From Paenibacillus sp. J2TS4 (GTDB lineage: Bacteria; Bacillota; Bacilli; Paenibacillales; NBRC-103111), in assembly GCF_018403245.1 (NCBI RefSeq), contig NZ_BOSH01000005.1, positions 124,001 to 188,000 on the forward strand: 64,000 nt of DNA, in the 5' to 3' direction. Below the pieces are notes generated by a model. The model was not told the origin of the DNA and made no database searches. It saw only the letters and a list, made by a program, of their open reading frames with translations. This document shows positions 43,176 to 52,440 of this stretch, piece after piece (within the stretch, counting starts at the first letter, position 1; each line of letters starts with the position of its first letter). Made by a program: the position numbers and the translations under genes.

Positions 43176-44690
43176 TTATTTTTTTGACCTTGCCTCCGGC
43201 ATGGCTTCAACCGCCCGACTGGCTCCTCCTCTTCTCGGATCCGCTGCACCAAGCAATGTACGGGATTCATGCAAAAGCATCAGCCCGTGAACGCCTCCAT
43301 AAAACATCGCATCCGGATGATGTTTCACCTCGTAGCCAAGCTGCACCAGTCTCTTTTCCAATACGGCTGGCGGCTCTGCCTCCAAATAAACCTCATTCTG
43401 ATCGATAAAAAATCGCGGAGCGGCAACCGCCTCCACAAGGCTGGAGCCCTTGGCTGCGATTTGGTTCAGGATTGCCGCAAGCACCATGGGAATCCTCTTG
43501 CCTCCGGCCGATCCGATCACAATCGTATGTTCCGGACTGCGCAGCACGGTAGGGCAAACAAAGCTTTGCGGCCGCTTGCCCGGCTCCGGCCGGTTAGGAG
43601 ATTCTTCACTGTCCGTAAAATTGCGCAATTGGTTATTGAGAAAATAGCCGCCCTCCGTCAAGCCGGTAGTGAAAAAACCGCCGATCGTATTGGTGGCGGA
43701 GACGACCATCCCCTGACGGTCAGCCACGCAAAAATGAGTCGTGTTAGCGACATCTTCTTGCGCCGCCTGCGCAGATACAACATCCGGCCGGACGTTCGCC
43801 GCCATCCTTTCAAGCAGTTCACGATCAAGAAGCCCGGATACGGATAGATCGCAAAAGTCGGGGTCACCCATCGTCGTTTTTCTAAGCGCATAACATTGGC
43901 TGAAAATCTCTCCCCATAGATGCAAATAGTCCGCCGAGTCCCCCGAACGGTCGGATACCTGAAGCCTTTCGCTCAGCTTCAAAGCCTGAATCAGCGTCAA
44001 GCCGCCGAAGGGGGGTGGGCAGGTGACTAAATCAAAGCGGTCATAACTTGCCCTTACCGGTTCTCTGAATAATACCTGGTATGCCTGAAAATCCCCGGGC
44101 TCCATCCCTTCCACCAGCTCGCTGATCCGCCGGGCGGGCTCTCCTTCGTAGAACCAGCGGGCTCCCTTGTCCCGAATCATTCGCATCGTCTCGGCCAGCA
44201 GCGGCTGCTGCAATCTCTCTCCGGTACGCAAAGGTTCTCCGTCCGGAAAAAATTCAGGAAAGCACTCTGCCGGAAGATGCTGCGTGTTCACTAACTGGCG
44301 ATGGAGCGCCGCACCGGCGGGAAAGCCCGACTCCGCCGCCTGAATGGCCGGATCAAGGAGTTCAGACATGTCGACTGTTCCGAATCGGCGGTGAAGTTCC
44401 CCCATTCCTCGGACGAAGCCTGGCACTCCGACTTGCTGAGGGGAAACAATACCCGACATCGGAGCTATCTCCCGATAGTCGCAAATGACCGGATCGCTGC
44501 CTTCCGGTGGAACGACGAGCATCACTCCCCCGCCGCCGATCCCCGAAGCATAGGGCTCGACCACTCCCAGCATGTAGGAGACGGCAATCGCCGCATCGAC
44601 CGCATTTCCCCCGGCTTCCAGAACCGACATCCCGGCCTCCACGGCGAGAGAATGAGCGGCACTTACTCCGTACGAATATGGCTTATCCAT
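43176..44690 (-). CDS. Gamma-glutamyltransferase family protein, cytoplasmic
   Basis: The 504-residue Ntn-hydrolase has the large-subunit start 'GVSAAHSLAVEAGMSVLEAG' and the conserved autocleavage site before T317 in 'VANTTHFCVADRQG'. The small-subunit oxyanion motif 'IGSAGGKRIPMVLAAILNQI' follows. Unlike typical secreted family members it has no signal peptide, so it should act inside the cell on imported gamma-glutamyl compounds. It overlaps the upstream ATPase gene by eight bases. It releases glutamate or transfers the glutamyl group. The operon context points to catabolism of gamma-glutamyl peptides or amides. Confidence 0.92.
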   Translation of the reverse strand: MDKPYSYGVSAAHSLAVEAGMSVLEAGGNAVDAAIAVSYMLGVVEPYASGIGGGGVMLVVPPEGSDPVICDYREIAPMSGIVSPQQVGVPGFVRGMGELHRRFGTVDMSELLDPAIQAAESGFPAGAALHRQLVNTQHLPAECFPEFFPDGEPLRTGERLQQPLLAETMRMIRDKGARWFYEGEPARRISELVEGMEPGDFQAYQVLFREPVRASYDRFDLVTCPPPFGGLTLIQALKLSERLQVSDRSGDSADYLHLWGEIFSQCYALRKTTMGDPDFCDLSVSGLLDRELLERMAANVRPDVVSAQAAQEDVANTTHFCVADRQGMVVSATNTIGGFFTTGLTEGGYFLNNQLRNFTDSEESPNRPEPGKRPQSFVCPTVLRSPEHTIVIGSAGGKRIPMVLAAILNQIAAKGSSLVEAVAAPRFFIDQNEVYLEAEPPAVLEKRLVQLGYEVKHHPDAMFYGGVHGLMLLHESRTLLGAADPRRGGASRAVEAMPEARSKK

Positions 44691-45711
44691 TGATCATCAC
44701 CTCCTGCTCCCTGTTCAAGGGATGATGGCAAGCGACCAGCCGTTCCGCAGTTACCGGCTGCAGAGATGGGGTCACACTTTTGCACCGTTCCGTCGCATAG
44801 GCGCAGCGCGGGTGAAAGGGGCATCCTGCCGGCGGATGGAGCGGATTCGGCAGTTCTCCCTCGAGAGCCTTCTCCGAGCTGCCGCGCAATTTCGGGTCGG
44901 ATACCGGGATGGAGGCCATTAGCCCCTCCGTATAAGGGTGAGCGGGACGGCTAAGCAGCTCATGCTTGTTGCCAATCTCTACGATTTTGCCCAGGTACAT
45001 CACGGCAATGCGATCACTAATGTAACCTACCGCCGGCAGCCCGTGCGCGATAAAAATATAAGTCAACCGGTATCGCTTCTGCAGGACGGAGAGCAGATTA
45101 AGAATCTGCGATTGGATGGATACATCCAAGGCCGATACCGGCTCATCACAGACGATCAGCTTTGGCTTTAGTGCGATCGCCCTGCCGATGCCGACTCTCT
45201 GCCGCTGACCTCCGCTGAACTGATGCGGATAACGGTAAGCATAATCCGGTGACAGGCCTACGGCATCCATAATTTTATAAACCTCTTCCTTCAGTCGTTC
45301 CCCTTCGGCTACCCGATGCGTGCGCAGCGGTTCGGCGATAATATCGAATATCTTCATGCGGGGATTAAGGGAGGAGTATGGGTCCTGGAAAATCATCTGG
45401 ATGTCTTTCCGTTTCCTCCGTATGTTCTCACGCGACATTTGACTGAAATCGGAATGATCAAACAGGATAGAGCCTGACGTAGGCTCCGTCAGATGAACGA
45501 TCATATTGCCCAGCGTAGATTTGCCGCAGCCCGATTCCCCGACGATTCCCAGCGTTTCTCCCTCATAAACTGTCAGGTCGACTTGATCCACCGCTTTCAG
45601 AATTTGCTTCTTGCTGTTAAACCAGCCCTGATTGATTTCGTAATGCTTGCTCAATCGGCGAACCTGCAAAATCCCTTCTTGCCGCTCTATGTCTTGTTTT
45701 GGTGCCTGCAT
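44683..45711 (-). CDS. Oligopeptide/dipeptide ABC importer ATPase (DppF/OppF-like)
   Basis: The 342-residue ATPase has Walker A 'GESGCGKST', signature 'FSGGQRQRVGIGRA' and Walker B 'LIVCDEPVSALD'. The C-terminal oligo-HPY extension contains the cysteine cluster 'GCPFHPRCAYATERC'. The start at 45711 is chosen because GAGAGG lies upstream; an ATG eight codons earlier lies inside the preceding gene. It is the second of two ATPases and follows the first by five bases. It powers the importer formed with the permeases at 46748 and 47692. Confidence 0.95.
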   Translation of the reverse strand: MQAPKQDIERQEGILQVRRLSKHYEINQGWFNSKKQILKAVDQVDLTVYEGETLGIVGESGCGKSTLGNMIVHLTEPTSGSILFDHSDFSQMSRENIRRKRKDIQMIFQDPYSSLNPRMKIFDIIAEPLRTHRVAEGERLKEEVYKIMDAVGLSPDYAYRYPHQFSGGQRQRVGIGRAIALKPKLIVCDEPVSALDVSIQSQILNLLSVLQKRYRLTYIFIAHGLPAVGYISDRIAVMYLGKIVEIGNKHELLSRPAHPYTEGLMASIPVSDPKLRGSSEKALEGELPNPLHPPAGCPFHPRCAYATERCKSVTPSLQPVTAERLVACHHPLNREQEVMING

Positions 45712-45716
45712 GTTTA

Positions 45717-46718
45717 TCACCTCTCTTGGGTCCATTGCCCGGCAAATTCGGGTTCATGCATCAGACAGCGCACTTCGTGCCGGGAAGATGCCTCTTCATA
45801 AAGGTTCGGCTCCTGCTCCCCGCATATCGGTTTGGCATAGGGGCAGCGAGTATGAAAGCGGCAGCCCGAAGGCATGAACAGCGGGTTAGGAACCGTCCCC
45901 TCGATAGAGTCCAGCGTATCCTCCAGTTGGTGCAGCCTAGGCGTGCTTTTCAGCAGTCCCCTTGTGTACGGGTGCCTGGGAGCCTCGAACAGAGTATAAA
46001 CGTCACACTGCTCTACAATCTGCCCGGCATACATGACAGCGACACGGTCCGCCATCTCGGCAATGACCCCCAAATCATGCGTAATCAATAGAATAGAGCT
46101 GCCTTCTTCCTTGATTATCTGCTTCATAATACGCAATATTTGCGCCTGAATCGAAACGTCCAAAGCCGTCGTCGGCTCGTCGGCGATCAGTATTTGCGGG
46201 TGACAGGAAATCGCCATGGCGATCATCGCCCTTTGCCTCATGCCTCCGCTGAGCTCGTGAGGATAAGCATGATACACGCTTTCCGGCCGGGATATTCGCA
46301 CTTGTTTAAGCAGTTCGAGAGTACGCTGTTTGGCGGCCGCCTTATCGAGCTTTAAATGGTTCATCAGCGCCTCGCGGATCTGATATCCCACGCTGAATAC
46401 CGGGTTTAAGGCCGTCAGCGGCTCCTGAAAAATCATCGAAATTTCCTTTCCTCGAATTTTCCGCATTTCGCTCTCGCTCAGGTCCAGCAGGTTTCGTCCA
46501 GCGAAGCGGATTTCCCCTGCGATAATTTTCCCCGGCTTCTCTATAAGCCTCATGACGGACAGGGTGGTGACACTTTTACCGGAGCCCGATTCGCCGACGA
46601 TTCCTAGCGTTTCCCCCTGCTTCACATGAAAGGTCACCCCATCTACGGAGGGTACCGTGCCATTTTCCGTATAATAATAGGTTTTCAGATTCTGCACTTC
46701 CAAAGCGTTCTGATCCAT
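45717..46718 (-). CDS. Oligopeptide/dipeptide ABC importer ATPase (DppD/OppD-like)
   Basis: The 333-residue ATPase has Walker A 'GESGSGKS', signature 'LSGGMRQRAMIAMA', Walker B 'ILIADEPTTALD', and the C-terminal oligo-HPY tail with cysteines ('SGCRFHTRCPYAKPIC'). GAGGGAGG precedes the ATG. It forms a heterodimer with the next ATPase. Confidence 0.95.
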   Translation of the reverse strand: MDQNALEVQNLKTYYYTENGTVPSVDGVTFHVKQGETLGIVGESGSGKSVTTLSVMRLIEKPGKIIAGEIRFAGRNLLDLSESEMRKIRGKEISMIFQEPLTALNPVFSVGYQIREALMNHLKLDKAAAKQRTLELLKQVRISRPESVYHAYPHELSGGMRQRAMIAMAISCHPQILIADEPTTALDVSIQAQILRIMKQIIKEEGSSILLITHDLGVIAEMADRVAVMYAGQIVEQCDVYTLFEAPRHPYTRGLLKSTPRLHQLEDTLDSIEGTVPNPLFMPSGCRFHTRCPYAKPICGEQEPNLYEEASSRHEVRCLMHEPEFAGQWTQER

Positions 46719-46747
46719 TCGTTACCTCCCTCTAATGAGCAAGCTGT

Positions 46748-47680
46748 CTATTGCTCGATTTGTGAACGGGGATCGAGAACGTCCTGAAGCCAATCCCCCA
46801 ACAAAATAACCCCCAACGTCGTGATGGTGATGGCCATGCCGGGGAAGGTCGCCAATCCCCAATTATCGGCCAAATAGTCTCTTCCGGTGCTCAGCATACC
46901 GCCCCAGGAGACGGCCGGCGGCTGGATGCCCAGCCCCAGGAAGCTTAAGGAAGCTTCGGCCAGTATGGTCGTGGCTACACTGAGGGTAGAGATCACTATA
47001 AAGGTCGAGTACACATTGGGGAGCAGATGGACCCACATGATCTTCCAATCGCGTACCCCGATCGATTTCGCCGCCCGCACAAAATCTCTTTCCTTCAAGC
47101 TCAATACTTCGCTGCGGATGACTCTGGCGTAGGCCACCCAGTTAGTAACACCCAGTACTATGATGAGTGTCATTAATCCCGAAGAGTTGGCCACTTTAAG
47201 AATGACGAGGGAAAACAGAATCGTAGGAATGGCCAGAAAGGAATCCACCAGTCTCATGAGAACGTTGTCGACCCATCCGCCGTAATAACCGGAGGCCAAG
47301 CCGACGGCAAGGCCGATGGCCCCGGCCACGACGACTGAGAAAATCCCGACCAATAAAGAGACTTGCGAGCCGTAAATAATGCGGCTGAGGATATCCCGGC
47401 CTAAATTATCTGTCCCCAGTATGTATTCCAGGCTGCCACCCTCCAGCCAAAAGGGAGGAACGAGAATACTCCCCACATTCTGCTTGGCCGGATCATGAGG
47501 GGCCAGCCAAGGAGCAAACACCGCCGTCATAAAGATGATCACCACGATTAGAAATCCAAGCATTCCGGTCTTGCTCTGGAGCAGCAGCCTGAACCAGCGG
47601 GAAAGCCTGGAAGGCTCCCGGGATTGGCCTATTTGCGGACTTGTGCTATCTACAGTTGTTGTCTGTGCGCTTGTATTCAT
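46748..47680 (-). CDS. Oligopeptide/dipeptide ABC importer permease (DppC/OppC-like)
   Basis: The 310-residue permease has an N-terminal OppC_N segment ('KTGMLGFLIVVIIFMTAVFA', 'APHDP'), six membrane spans in all, and the EAA-type loop 'RAAKSIGVRDWKIMWVHLLP'. GGGGGACA precedes the ATG. Eleven bases separate it from the DppB-like gene. Confidence 0.95.
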   Translation of the reverse strand: MNTSAQTTTVDSTSPQIGQSREPSRLSRWFRLLLQSKTGMLGFLIVVIIFMTAVFAPWLAPHDPAKQNVGSILVPPFWLEGGSLEYILGTDNLGRDILSRIIYGSQVSLLVGIFSVVVAGAIGLAVGLASGYYGGWVDNVLMRLVDSFLAIPTILFSLVILKVANSSGLMTLIIVLGVTNWVAYARVIRSEVLSLKERDFVRAAKSIGVRDWKIMWVHLLPNVYSTFIVISTLSVATTILAEASLSFLGLGIQPPAVSWGGMLSTGRDYLADNWGLATFPGMAITITTLGVILLGDWLQDVLDPRSQIEQ

Positions 47681-47691
47681 CCCTGTCCCCC

Positions 47692-48609
47692 CTATCTGTA
47701 CTTAATTCTCGGATCCAGCCATCCGCACAATAGATCAGTAATTAAATTCATAACGATGACGATCAAAGAAATAACGACAATGGCGGCCTGGACAACGGAC
47801 ATATCCCGCGCATTGATGGATTGCACCAATAACTGACCTAAACCGGGCCAGGCAAAGATCATCTCGGTAATTAATGCTCCTCCAAGCACCCCGCCGGTTT
47901 GCATCATAATTATCGTTACAACCGGAATAAGCGCATTGCGGAAGGCATGCTTGTATACGACGACGGAGCCTTTTAAGCCTTTGCTTTTGGCGGTTCTGAC
48001 ATAGTCCTGCTGCAGCGCTTCAATCATGCTTGAGCGTGTTAAACGGGCGATGTATGCGGCAAACGAGGTGCCCAAAGTAACCGCGGGCAGAACCAGATGC
48101 GCGGCCGTTCCGCTGCCGGACACGGGAAACCATTGCAGATACACGCTAAAAATCAGGCTCAGCATAATCCCCACCCAAAAATTCGGCATCGCTTTCCCGA
48201 GCACCGTGCCGCCAGTGACGAATAATTCCAGAAGCGAATTTTTGCGAGTAGCCGATAGGATACCGAGAGGCAGAGCCAGGCCAATGGCGACAAACATGGA
48301 CACAACCCCCAACAGCATCGTTATGGGAAGCCTCTCCAGCACCAAGGATAAAGCCGGCTGACCGTAGCGGAACGATTCTCCGAAATCACCTTGCAGCGCA
48401 TTCCACAAAAAAGTGACAAATTGAATGTAAAAAGGTTTATCCAAATTTAAAGCGGCGCGAAGGGCCTCTATCTCTTCCTGGGTTGCATTCTCCGGCAGCA
48501 TCAATACAACAGGATCACCCGATACATACATCAGGATAAAAACGATCGCAATAATAATAAACAGTACCGGAATCATCTGTAGCAATCTTCTGGCTGCATA
48601 TCTTTTCAT
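47692..48609 (-). CDS. Oligopeptide/dipeptide ABC importer permease (DppB/OppB-like)
   Basis: The 305-residue permease opens 'MKRYAARRLLQMIPVLFIII', characteristic of DppB/GsiC. It has six membrane spans and the loop 'RTAKSKGLKGSVVVYKHAFR'. The start at 48609 is chosen because of GAGGGAGG upstream; the longer frame adds 37 implausible residues. Confidence 0.95.
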   Translation of the reverse strand: MKRYAARRLLQMIPVLFIIIAIVFILMYVSGDPVVLMLPENATQEEIEALRAALNLDKPFYIQFVTFLWNALQGDFGESFRYGQPALSLVLERLPITMLLGVVSMFVAIGLALPLGILSATRKNSLLELFVTGGTVLGKAMPNFWVGIMLSLIFSVYLQWFPVSGSGTAAHLVLPAVTLGTSFAAYIARLTRSSMIEALQQDYVRTAKSKGLKGSVVVYKHAFRNALIPVVTIIMMQTGGVLGGALITEMIFAWPGLGQLLVQSINARDMSVVQAAIVVISLIVIVMNLITDLLCGWLDPRIKYR

Positions 48610-48732
48610 TTTATTCCTCCCTCGGGTCCGTCCTTCACTCGCGCAAATCCGGCTAAAGGCATGAAAGGAGCTATTTCTATAGCCCCTAATCCAGCCTTCG
48701 TCAACCCCTGCGAGCTGCAATCAATGTCGGCA

Positions 48733-50292
48733 TTACATGGCAAACATATCGTATGCTACCATTCTTTCATCCAATCGCGGTGTGAAGTCTACCGATTTAC
48801 TGACCCCATAAGTATTGTGCTCCAGATAGAGATAGATGTTCATCCGCTCCTCTGCCACTATCTCTTGGGCTCGCTGATATTGCTTCGCCCGTTCTTCCTG
48901 ATTCATGTTCGTCGAAGCCTGGGTCAGCAATTCTGCCAGCTCCGGATTATCATATCCCATCGCAGTCATGGAACGGGTAGAAGTCAGATGCTCGCCGACC
49001 ATAATATGAGCGTCATAGTAGGAATTGGCCAGCCATACGATATGTAAATCTCCTATTTTGCCGGAGTTCCTCAGCTCTACGTAACTGCTCCACTCGAGCA
49101 ATTGCAGATTGACTTTAATGCCCGCCTCTGCCAGCATTCCAACTAGCATTTCGGCCACTTCCTTATCTCTGGAATAGCGTCCGCTGGTTGAGTGCAAAGT
49201 CAATTCCACACCATCTTCATATCCTGCCTCTTTCAACAGCTGCTTCGCCCGTTCCACATCATACAAGGAAGTGTCATACAACGATTCGTTGGAGCCGAAA
49301 TTTCCCGGTGTCACCCGCGTCCGGGTTGGCGTCGCTTCACCGCCGAGCAGCGTATCGATAATCGCCTTATTATCAATGGCCAGCTCGATGGCCTCTCTGA
49401 CCCGCTTATCTGCCGTTGGGCTGCCTTCGTTCGCGCGAGGAACGATGAAGGCTACCCGCTGAGAGATAGAAGAAGCGAGCTTCGTCTTGTCTGAGTTGTT
49501 GATCCGCTCCCAGTTGTTGCTCGTCACACCGGGAATCAGGTCCAGTCCACCGGTCAGAAGCTCGTTAACCCGGGTGGAGCTCTCTGGCACGATTCGAAAC
49601 GTCAATTTGCTCCAATTCTGTTTTGGACCTTCGTAATAATTATCAAAGGGGACAAAGGAGATGTGGCTTCCCCTTTTCCACTCTTCGAACTTGAACGGAC
49701 CGGTACCGACCGGATGCTGCTGAAAGTAGTCCCAACCCTTCTCTTCGATATAATTCTTCGGATAAATGCCGGCTCCGGGTCTGGCCAATACACTCAACAG
49801 GATCGGATCCGGTTGGTTTGTCACGATTTGAAACTTATGATCGTCCATCACTTTGACTTCTTTAATCGTTTTGAAGGTGCCGTTCTCGGTCAAGCTCTTA
49901 TCCGTGGCTGCCCTTTCCAATGTAAATTTCACGTCGTCCGCTGTCAGTTGATCGCCGTTATGGAAGGTTACTCCCTGCTTAATCGTAAATTCCCAGGTCG
50001 TATCATCGATATTTTGATAGGACTCCGCCAAATCATTGACAATCTCCCCGTTCTCCTGACGCTTAAACAAGGAATTGTACATGTTCGTTGTAGCCTGCAG
50101 TGTGACATGATCGCCATGACTGTATATATCCATGGATACGATTTCCGTTGGCGCTCCGATGGTGAGAGGCCTGCCCTTGCCGTCCCCGCTCTTGTCACTG
50201 TTGCTGCCCCCGGACGAACTGCTCGGACCGCACCCGGATAATAAAACCATTCCAGCCAAAATCAGGCTTAAAAACGCTTTCATAGTTTGCAT
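48733..50292 (-). CDS. Family-5 peptide/nickel-type substrate-binding lipoprotein
   Basis: The 519-residue binding protein has a lipobox ('VLLSGC', acylated Cys near residue 21), a Ser/Gly-rich linker, and the SBP_bac_5 fold ('VTFHNGDQLTADDVKFTLER', 'HPVGTGPFKFEEW', 'FIVPRANEGSPTADKRVREA'). It is the extracellular receptor of the complete Dpp/Opp importer encoded downstream. Given the gamma-glutamyltransferase and amidotransferase-like hydrolase in the same operon, gamma-glutamyl peptides or amides are likely ligands. AGGGGG precedes the ATG. Confidence 0.95.
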   Translation of the reverse strand: MQTMKAFLSLILAGMVLLSGCGPSSSSGGSNSDKSGDGKGRPLTIGAPTEIVSMDIYSHGDHVTLQATTNMYNSLFKRQENGEIVNDLAESYQNIDDTTWEFTIKQGVTFHNGDQLTADDVKFTLERAATDKSLTENGTFKTIKEVKVMDDHKFQIVTNQPDPILLSVLARPGAGIYPKNYIEEKGWDYFQQHPVGTGPFKFEEWKRGSHISFVPFDNYYEGPKQNWSKLTFRIVPESSTRVNELLTGGLDLIPGVTSNNWERINNSDKTKLASSISQRVAFIVPRANEGSPTADKRVREAIELAIDNKAIIDTLLGGEATPTRTRVTPGNFGSNESLYDTSLYDVERAKQLLKEAGYEDGVELTLHSTSGRYSRDKEVAEMLVGMLAEAGIKVNLQLLEWSSYVELRNSGKIGDLHIVWLANSYYDAHIMVGEHLTSTRSMTAMGYDNPELAELLTQASTNMNQEERAKQYQRAQEIVAEERMNIYLYLEHNTYGVSKSVDFTPRLDERMVAYDMFAM

Positions 50293-50323
50293 GTACTAAC
50301 CCCCTGATTGTTTTAATCCTTGC

Positions 50324-51046
50324 TTAACTATCCTTAATGGCGCTCGAGCAGGCCTGAACAAACGCCTCAAACAACTTCTGGGAATAGATGTCTTCTTTTC
50401 TCAACAAGTTCTCAGGATGCCACTGCACACCGATTACGAAACGATGCTTGACACTTGCGAACGCCTCAACAATCCCATCGCTGGCACGTGCGCATATTTC
50501 GAACCCGTCGGCCATCTTTCGTACGGCCTGGTGATGATAGCTGTTGACCTTATACCGTAAAGAGCCGGTGATCTGATGAAGAAGGGAGCCTTCGCAAACA
50601 TCAATATAATGTGAGCCGTGGTACCGGGGAGCCACTTGTTGATGCTGCAGCAGTGTCTGCTCATGCTGAGCATGGATATCCTGGTACATATCCCCCCCTT
50701 GAACTACATTCAATATTTGGCAGCCGCGACAAATGCCCAGAATCGGCTTATCGAGCTGCAGCATTCGAGCAATCATCATCGATTCGAACCGGTCTCTTTC
50801 CGGAGATACCTCTCCTAATCGGGGATGAGGTTCTTCTCCGAACAAAGTCGGATCAATATCTTTTCCCCCCGAAGAAAGCAGACCATCAATCGTTGCCGCT
50901 ATCTTATCCGCAGATGCTTCATCGGACAAATTAGGCAGTACGACTGGCACGCCGCCTGCCCATGCGATGGCCTGAATATAATCTTGGCCGGTGACCGCCA
51001 ATCTCTCTTCTCTGATGGAGGACGTTATTCCAATAATAGGTTTCAA
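50324..51046 (-). CDS. Class I glutamine amidotransferase-like hydrolase (PuuD/gamma-Glu-GABA hydrolase type)
   Basis: The 240-residue protein has the class I GATase fold with nucleophile C106 in 'GICRGCQ', the 'SSGGKDIDP' loop, and the catalytic 'VQWHPE' near residue 213. This is the peptidase C26 group, which includes the gamma-glutamyl-gamma-aminobutyrate hydrolase of putrescine catabolism. The start is a TTG at 51046 with GGGGAGG seven bases before it. It is the first gene of the eight-gene leftward operon and should cleave imported gamma-glutamyl amides to glutamate plus amine. Upstream are a cre-like dyad and a LysR-type dyad shared with the divergent regulator. Confidence 0.92.
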   Translation of the reverse strand: MKPIIGITSSIREERLAVTGQDYIQAIAWAGGVPVVLPNLSDEASADKIAATIDGLLSSGGKDIDPTLFGEEPHPRLGEVSPERDRFESMMIARMLQLDKPILGICRGCQILNVVQGGDMYQDIHAQHEQTLLQHQQVAPRYHGSHYIDVCEGSLLHQITGSLRYKVNSYHHQAVRKMADGFEICARASDGIVEAFASVKHRFVIGVQWHPENLLRKEDIYSQKLFEAFVQACSSAIKDS

Positions 51047-51085
51047 TTTACAGCCTCCCCACTTAATGATAATTTTGAAAATTAA

Positions 51086-51098
51086 TGAAAGCGTTTCA
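51086..51098. promoter_or_regulatory. cre-like dyad upstream of the gamma-glutamyl operon
   Basis: TGAAAGCGTTTCA has perfect TGAAA/TTTCA arms around GCG, one base shorter than the canonical cre. It lies 40 bases before the first gene. CcpA control is plausible but unproven. Confidence 0.45.
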
Positions 51099-51157
51099 AT
51101 TATGATACTATTTTAACACCAAAAATTCACTCTAAAAAATACGAGATTCTTATATAC

Positions 51158-51176
51158 TTATAATTTTGCATTATAA
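51158..51176. promoter_or_regulatory. LysR-type dyad TTATAAT-N5-ATTATAA between divergent genes
   Basis: A perfect seven-base dyad with five-base spacer contains ATAA-N7-TTAT and T-N11-A, the general form of LysR-family binding sites. It lies upstream of the extended -10 promoter of the regulator gene. A related ATAA-N7-TTAT is at 52301-52315. Confidence 0.5.
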
Positions 51177-51180
51177 ATGG

Positions 51181-51207
51181 TTGCTTTTTTACTAGAAATG
51201 CTATAAT
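51181..51207 (+). promoter_or_regulatory. Extended -10 promoter of the LysR gene
   Basis: TGCTATAAT gives a perfect -10 (51202-51207) with a TGn extension. TTGCTT at 51181-51186 is a partial -35 at 15-bp spacing. Confidence 0.65.
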
Positions 51208-51351
51208 GGGAAAAACTTTCGTGGAAGCCCTTTCATATTTTCCGCCGATTCCGATCTTAAAGACAGCTTGATCTATTTTAAAAATGCAGGTTCTTCAGCT
51301 TATCCGTTATGTCATGAAAACCACCCTACAAAGTAAGGAGTTGCCTGGCCT

Positions 51352-52260
51352 ATGAATTATTTAACATTGCGTTATTTCCTGGAAATTGCCCATTGCTTGA
51401 ATTTCAGTCAAGCCGCCCAACAATTGCACATTTCCCAGCCTGGACTGAGCCAGCAAATAACCGCGCTCGAAAAATACCTCGGCATCAAGCTTCTATACCG
51501 CTCCACCCGGAAAGTTACGCTGACGGAAGAAGGCGAATATCTTTACAGAAATCTGCTTCCCTCCTTCGAAAACATCGATAAAACCGTGCGCGAGCTGATC
51601 GAAGCGGGAAGTGTTCCGCAAATGACGATCCGTATCGCAACCGTCCCTTCTGCTGCAAGCCATCTCGTCCCTTTTTTAATCAAACAGCTTAAAAAACGGC
51701 ACGAACTTATTGAGTTTTACGTAAAGGAAACGACATCCGTCCATGCTATTGAACTGGTACAAAAGAGTGAATATCATCTGGCCTTCATCCGTACGCCGAT
51801 CGATATCAAACAATCGCTGCTAAAGCCTCTTCAATGGTTGGAGTTTTCGAAGCAGCCGCTGCAGCTGGCCGTATTCGAACAGCATCCCGCGGCTCTGCAA
51901 GATGAAGCGGATCTGCGGGATTTTAAGAACGAAACGTTTCTTCATTACGATCCGAAGCATTCGCCTGCGCTATACTATTTGTTGGAGCACGCTTGTCTAA
52001 CCGCCGGCTTCATTCCGAAAACGATCGGTGCCGGTCCGGAAATCTTGACAACAGCTAACCTGATTTCGAACGGAATCGGCATCACTTTAATGCCCAGAGA
52101 TATGATCGAGCTCCTTCAATCCTACAGAATTAAAGGAATTGCTTTAAAAAATCTCCCTCTATTCAGCTCTATATCCGTCGTTTGGAATAATATGAACACC
52201 CCTGTCCTGACTATGGATGCCCTTGACATTCTAAAACAATTTCAGCAATCGACCGAGTAA
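51352..52260 (+). CDS. LysR-family transcriptional regulator
   Basis: The 302-residue protein has the LysR winged helix in its first 60 residues ('YFLEIAHCLNFSQAAQQLHI', 'QPGLSQQITALEKYLG') and a periplasmic-binding-like effector domain after about residue 90. The ATG follows AAGGAG. It is divergent from the gamma-glutamyl operon and upstream of the dehydrogenase gene. The shared ATAA-N7-TTAT dyads suggest it controls both. The effector may be a gamma-glutamyl compound, glutamate or an amine. Confidence 0.94.
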   Translation: MNYLTLRYFLEIAHCLNFSQAAQQLHISQPGLSQQITALEKYLGIKLLYRSTRKVTLTEEGEYLYRNLLPSFENIDKTVRELIEAGSVPQMTIRIATVPSAASHLVPFLIKQLKKRHELIEFYVKETTSVHAIELVQKSEYHLAFIRTPIDIKQSLLKPLQWLEFSKQPLQLAVFEQHPAALQDEADLRDFKNETFLHYDPKHSPALYYLLEHACLTAGFIPKTIGAGPEILTTANLISNGIGITLMPRDMIELLQSYRIKGIALKNLPLFSSISVVWNNMNTPVLTMDALDILKQFQQSTE

Positions 52261-52300
52261 ATAAAACACCTGAAGGGCTTGTTAATAACTCACATTTTTT

Positions 52301-52315
52301 ATAACTCATACTTAT
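52301..52315. promoter_or_regulatory. Second ATAA-N7-TTAT motif, upstream of the DapB/Ord-like gene
   Basis: ATAACTCATACTTAT has the same outer arms and spacing as the core of the dyad at 51158-51176. The region is AT-rich, so chance occurrence is possible. Confidence 0.35.
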
Positions 52316-52440
52316 ATATGTATAATTTATTCGTATTTTTTCTTTAAACCATTTAGTGATACATTGTGGATGTCAACACTAAGATGAGCTGTTCAAGCAC
52401 ACTATTGAATGCGCTCTATTGGAGAGAGGGGAAATAGCGA

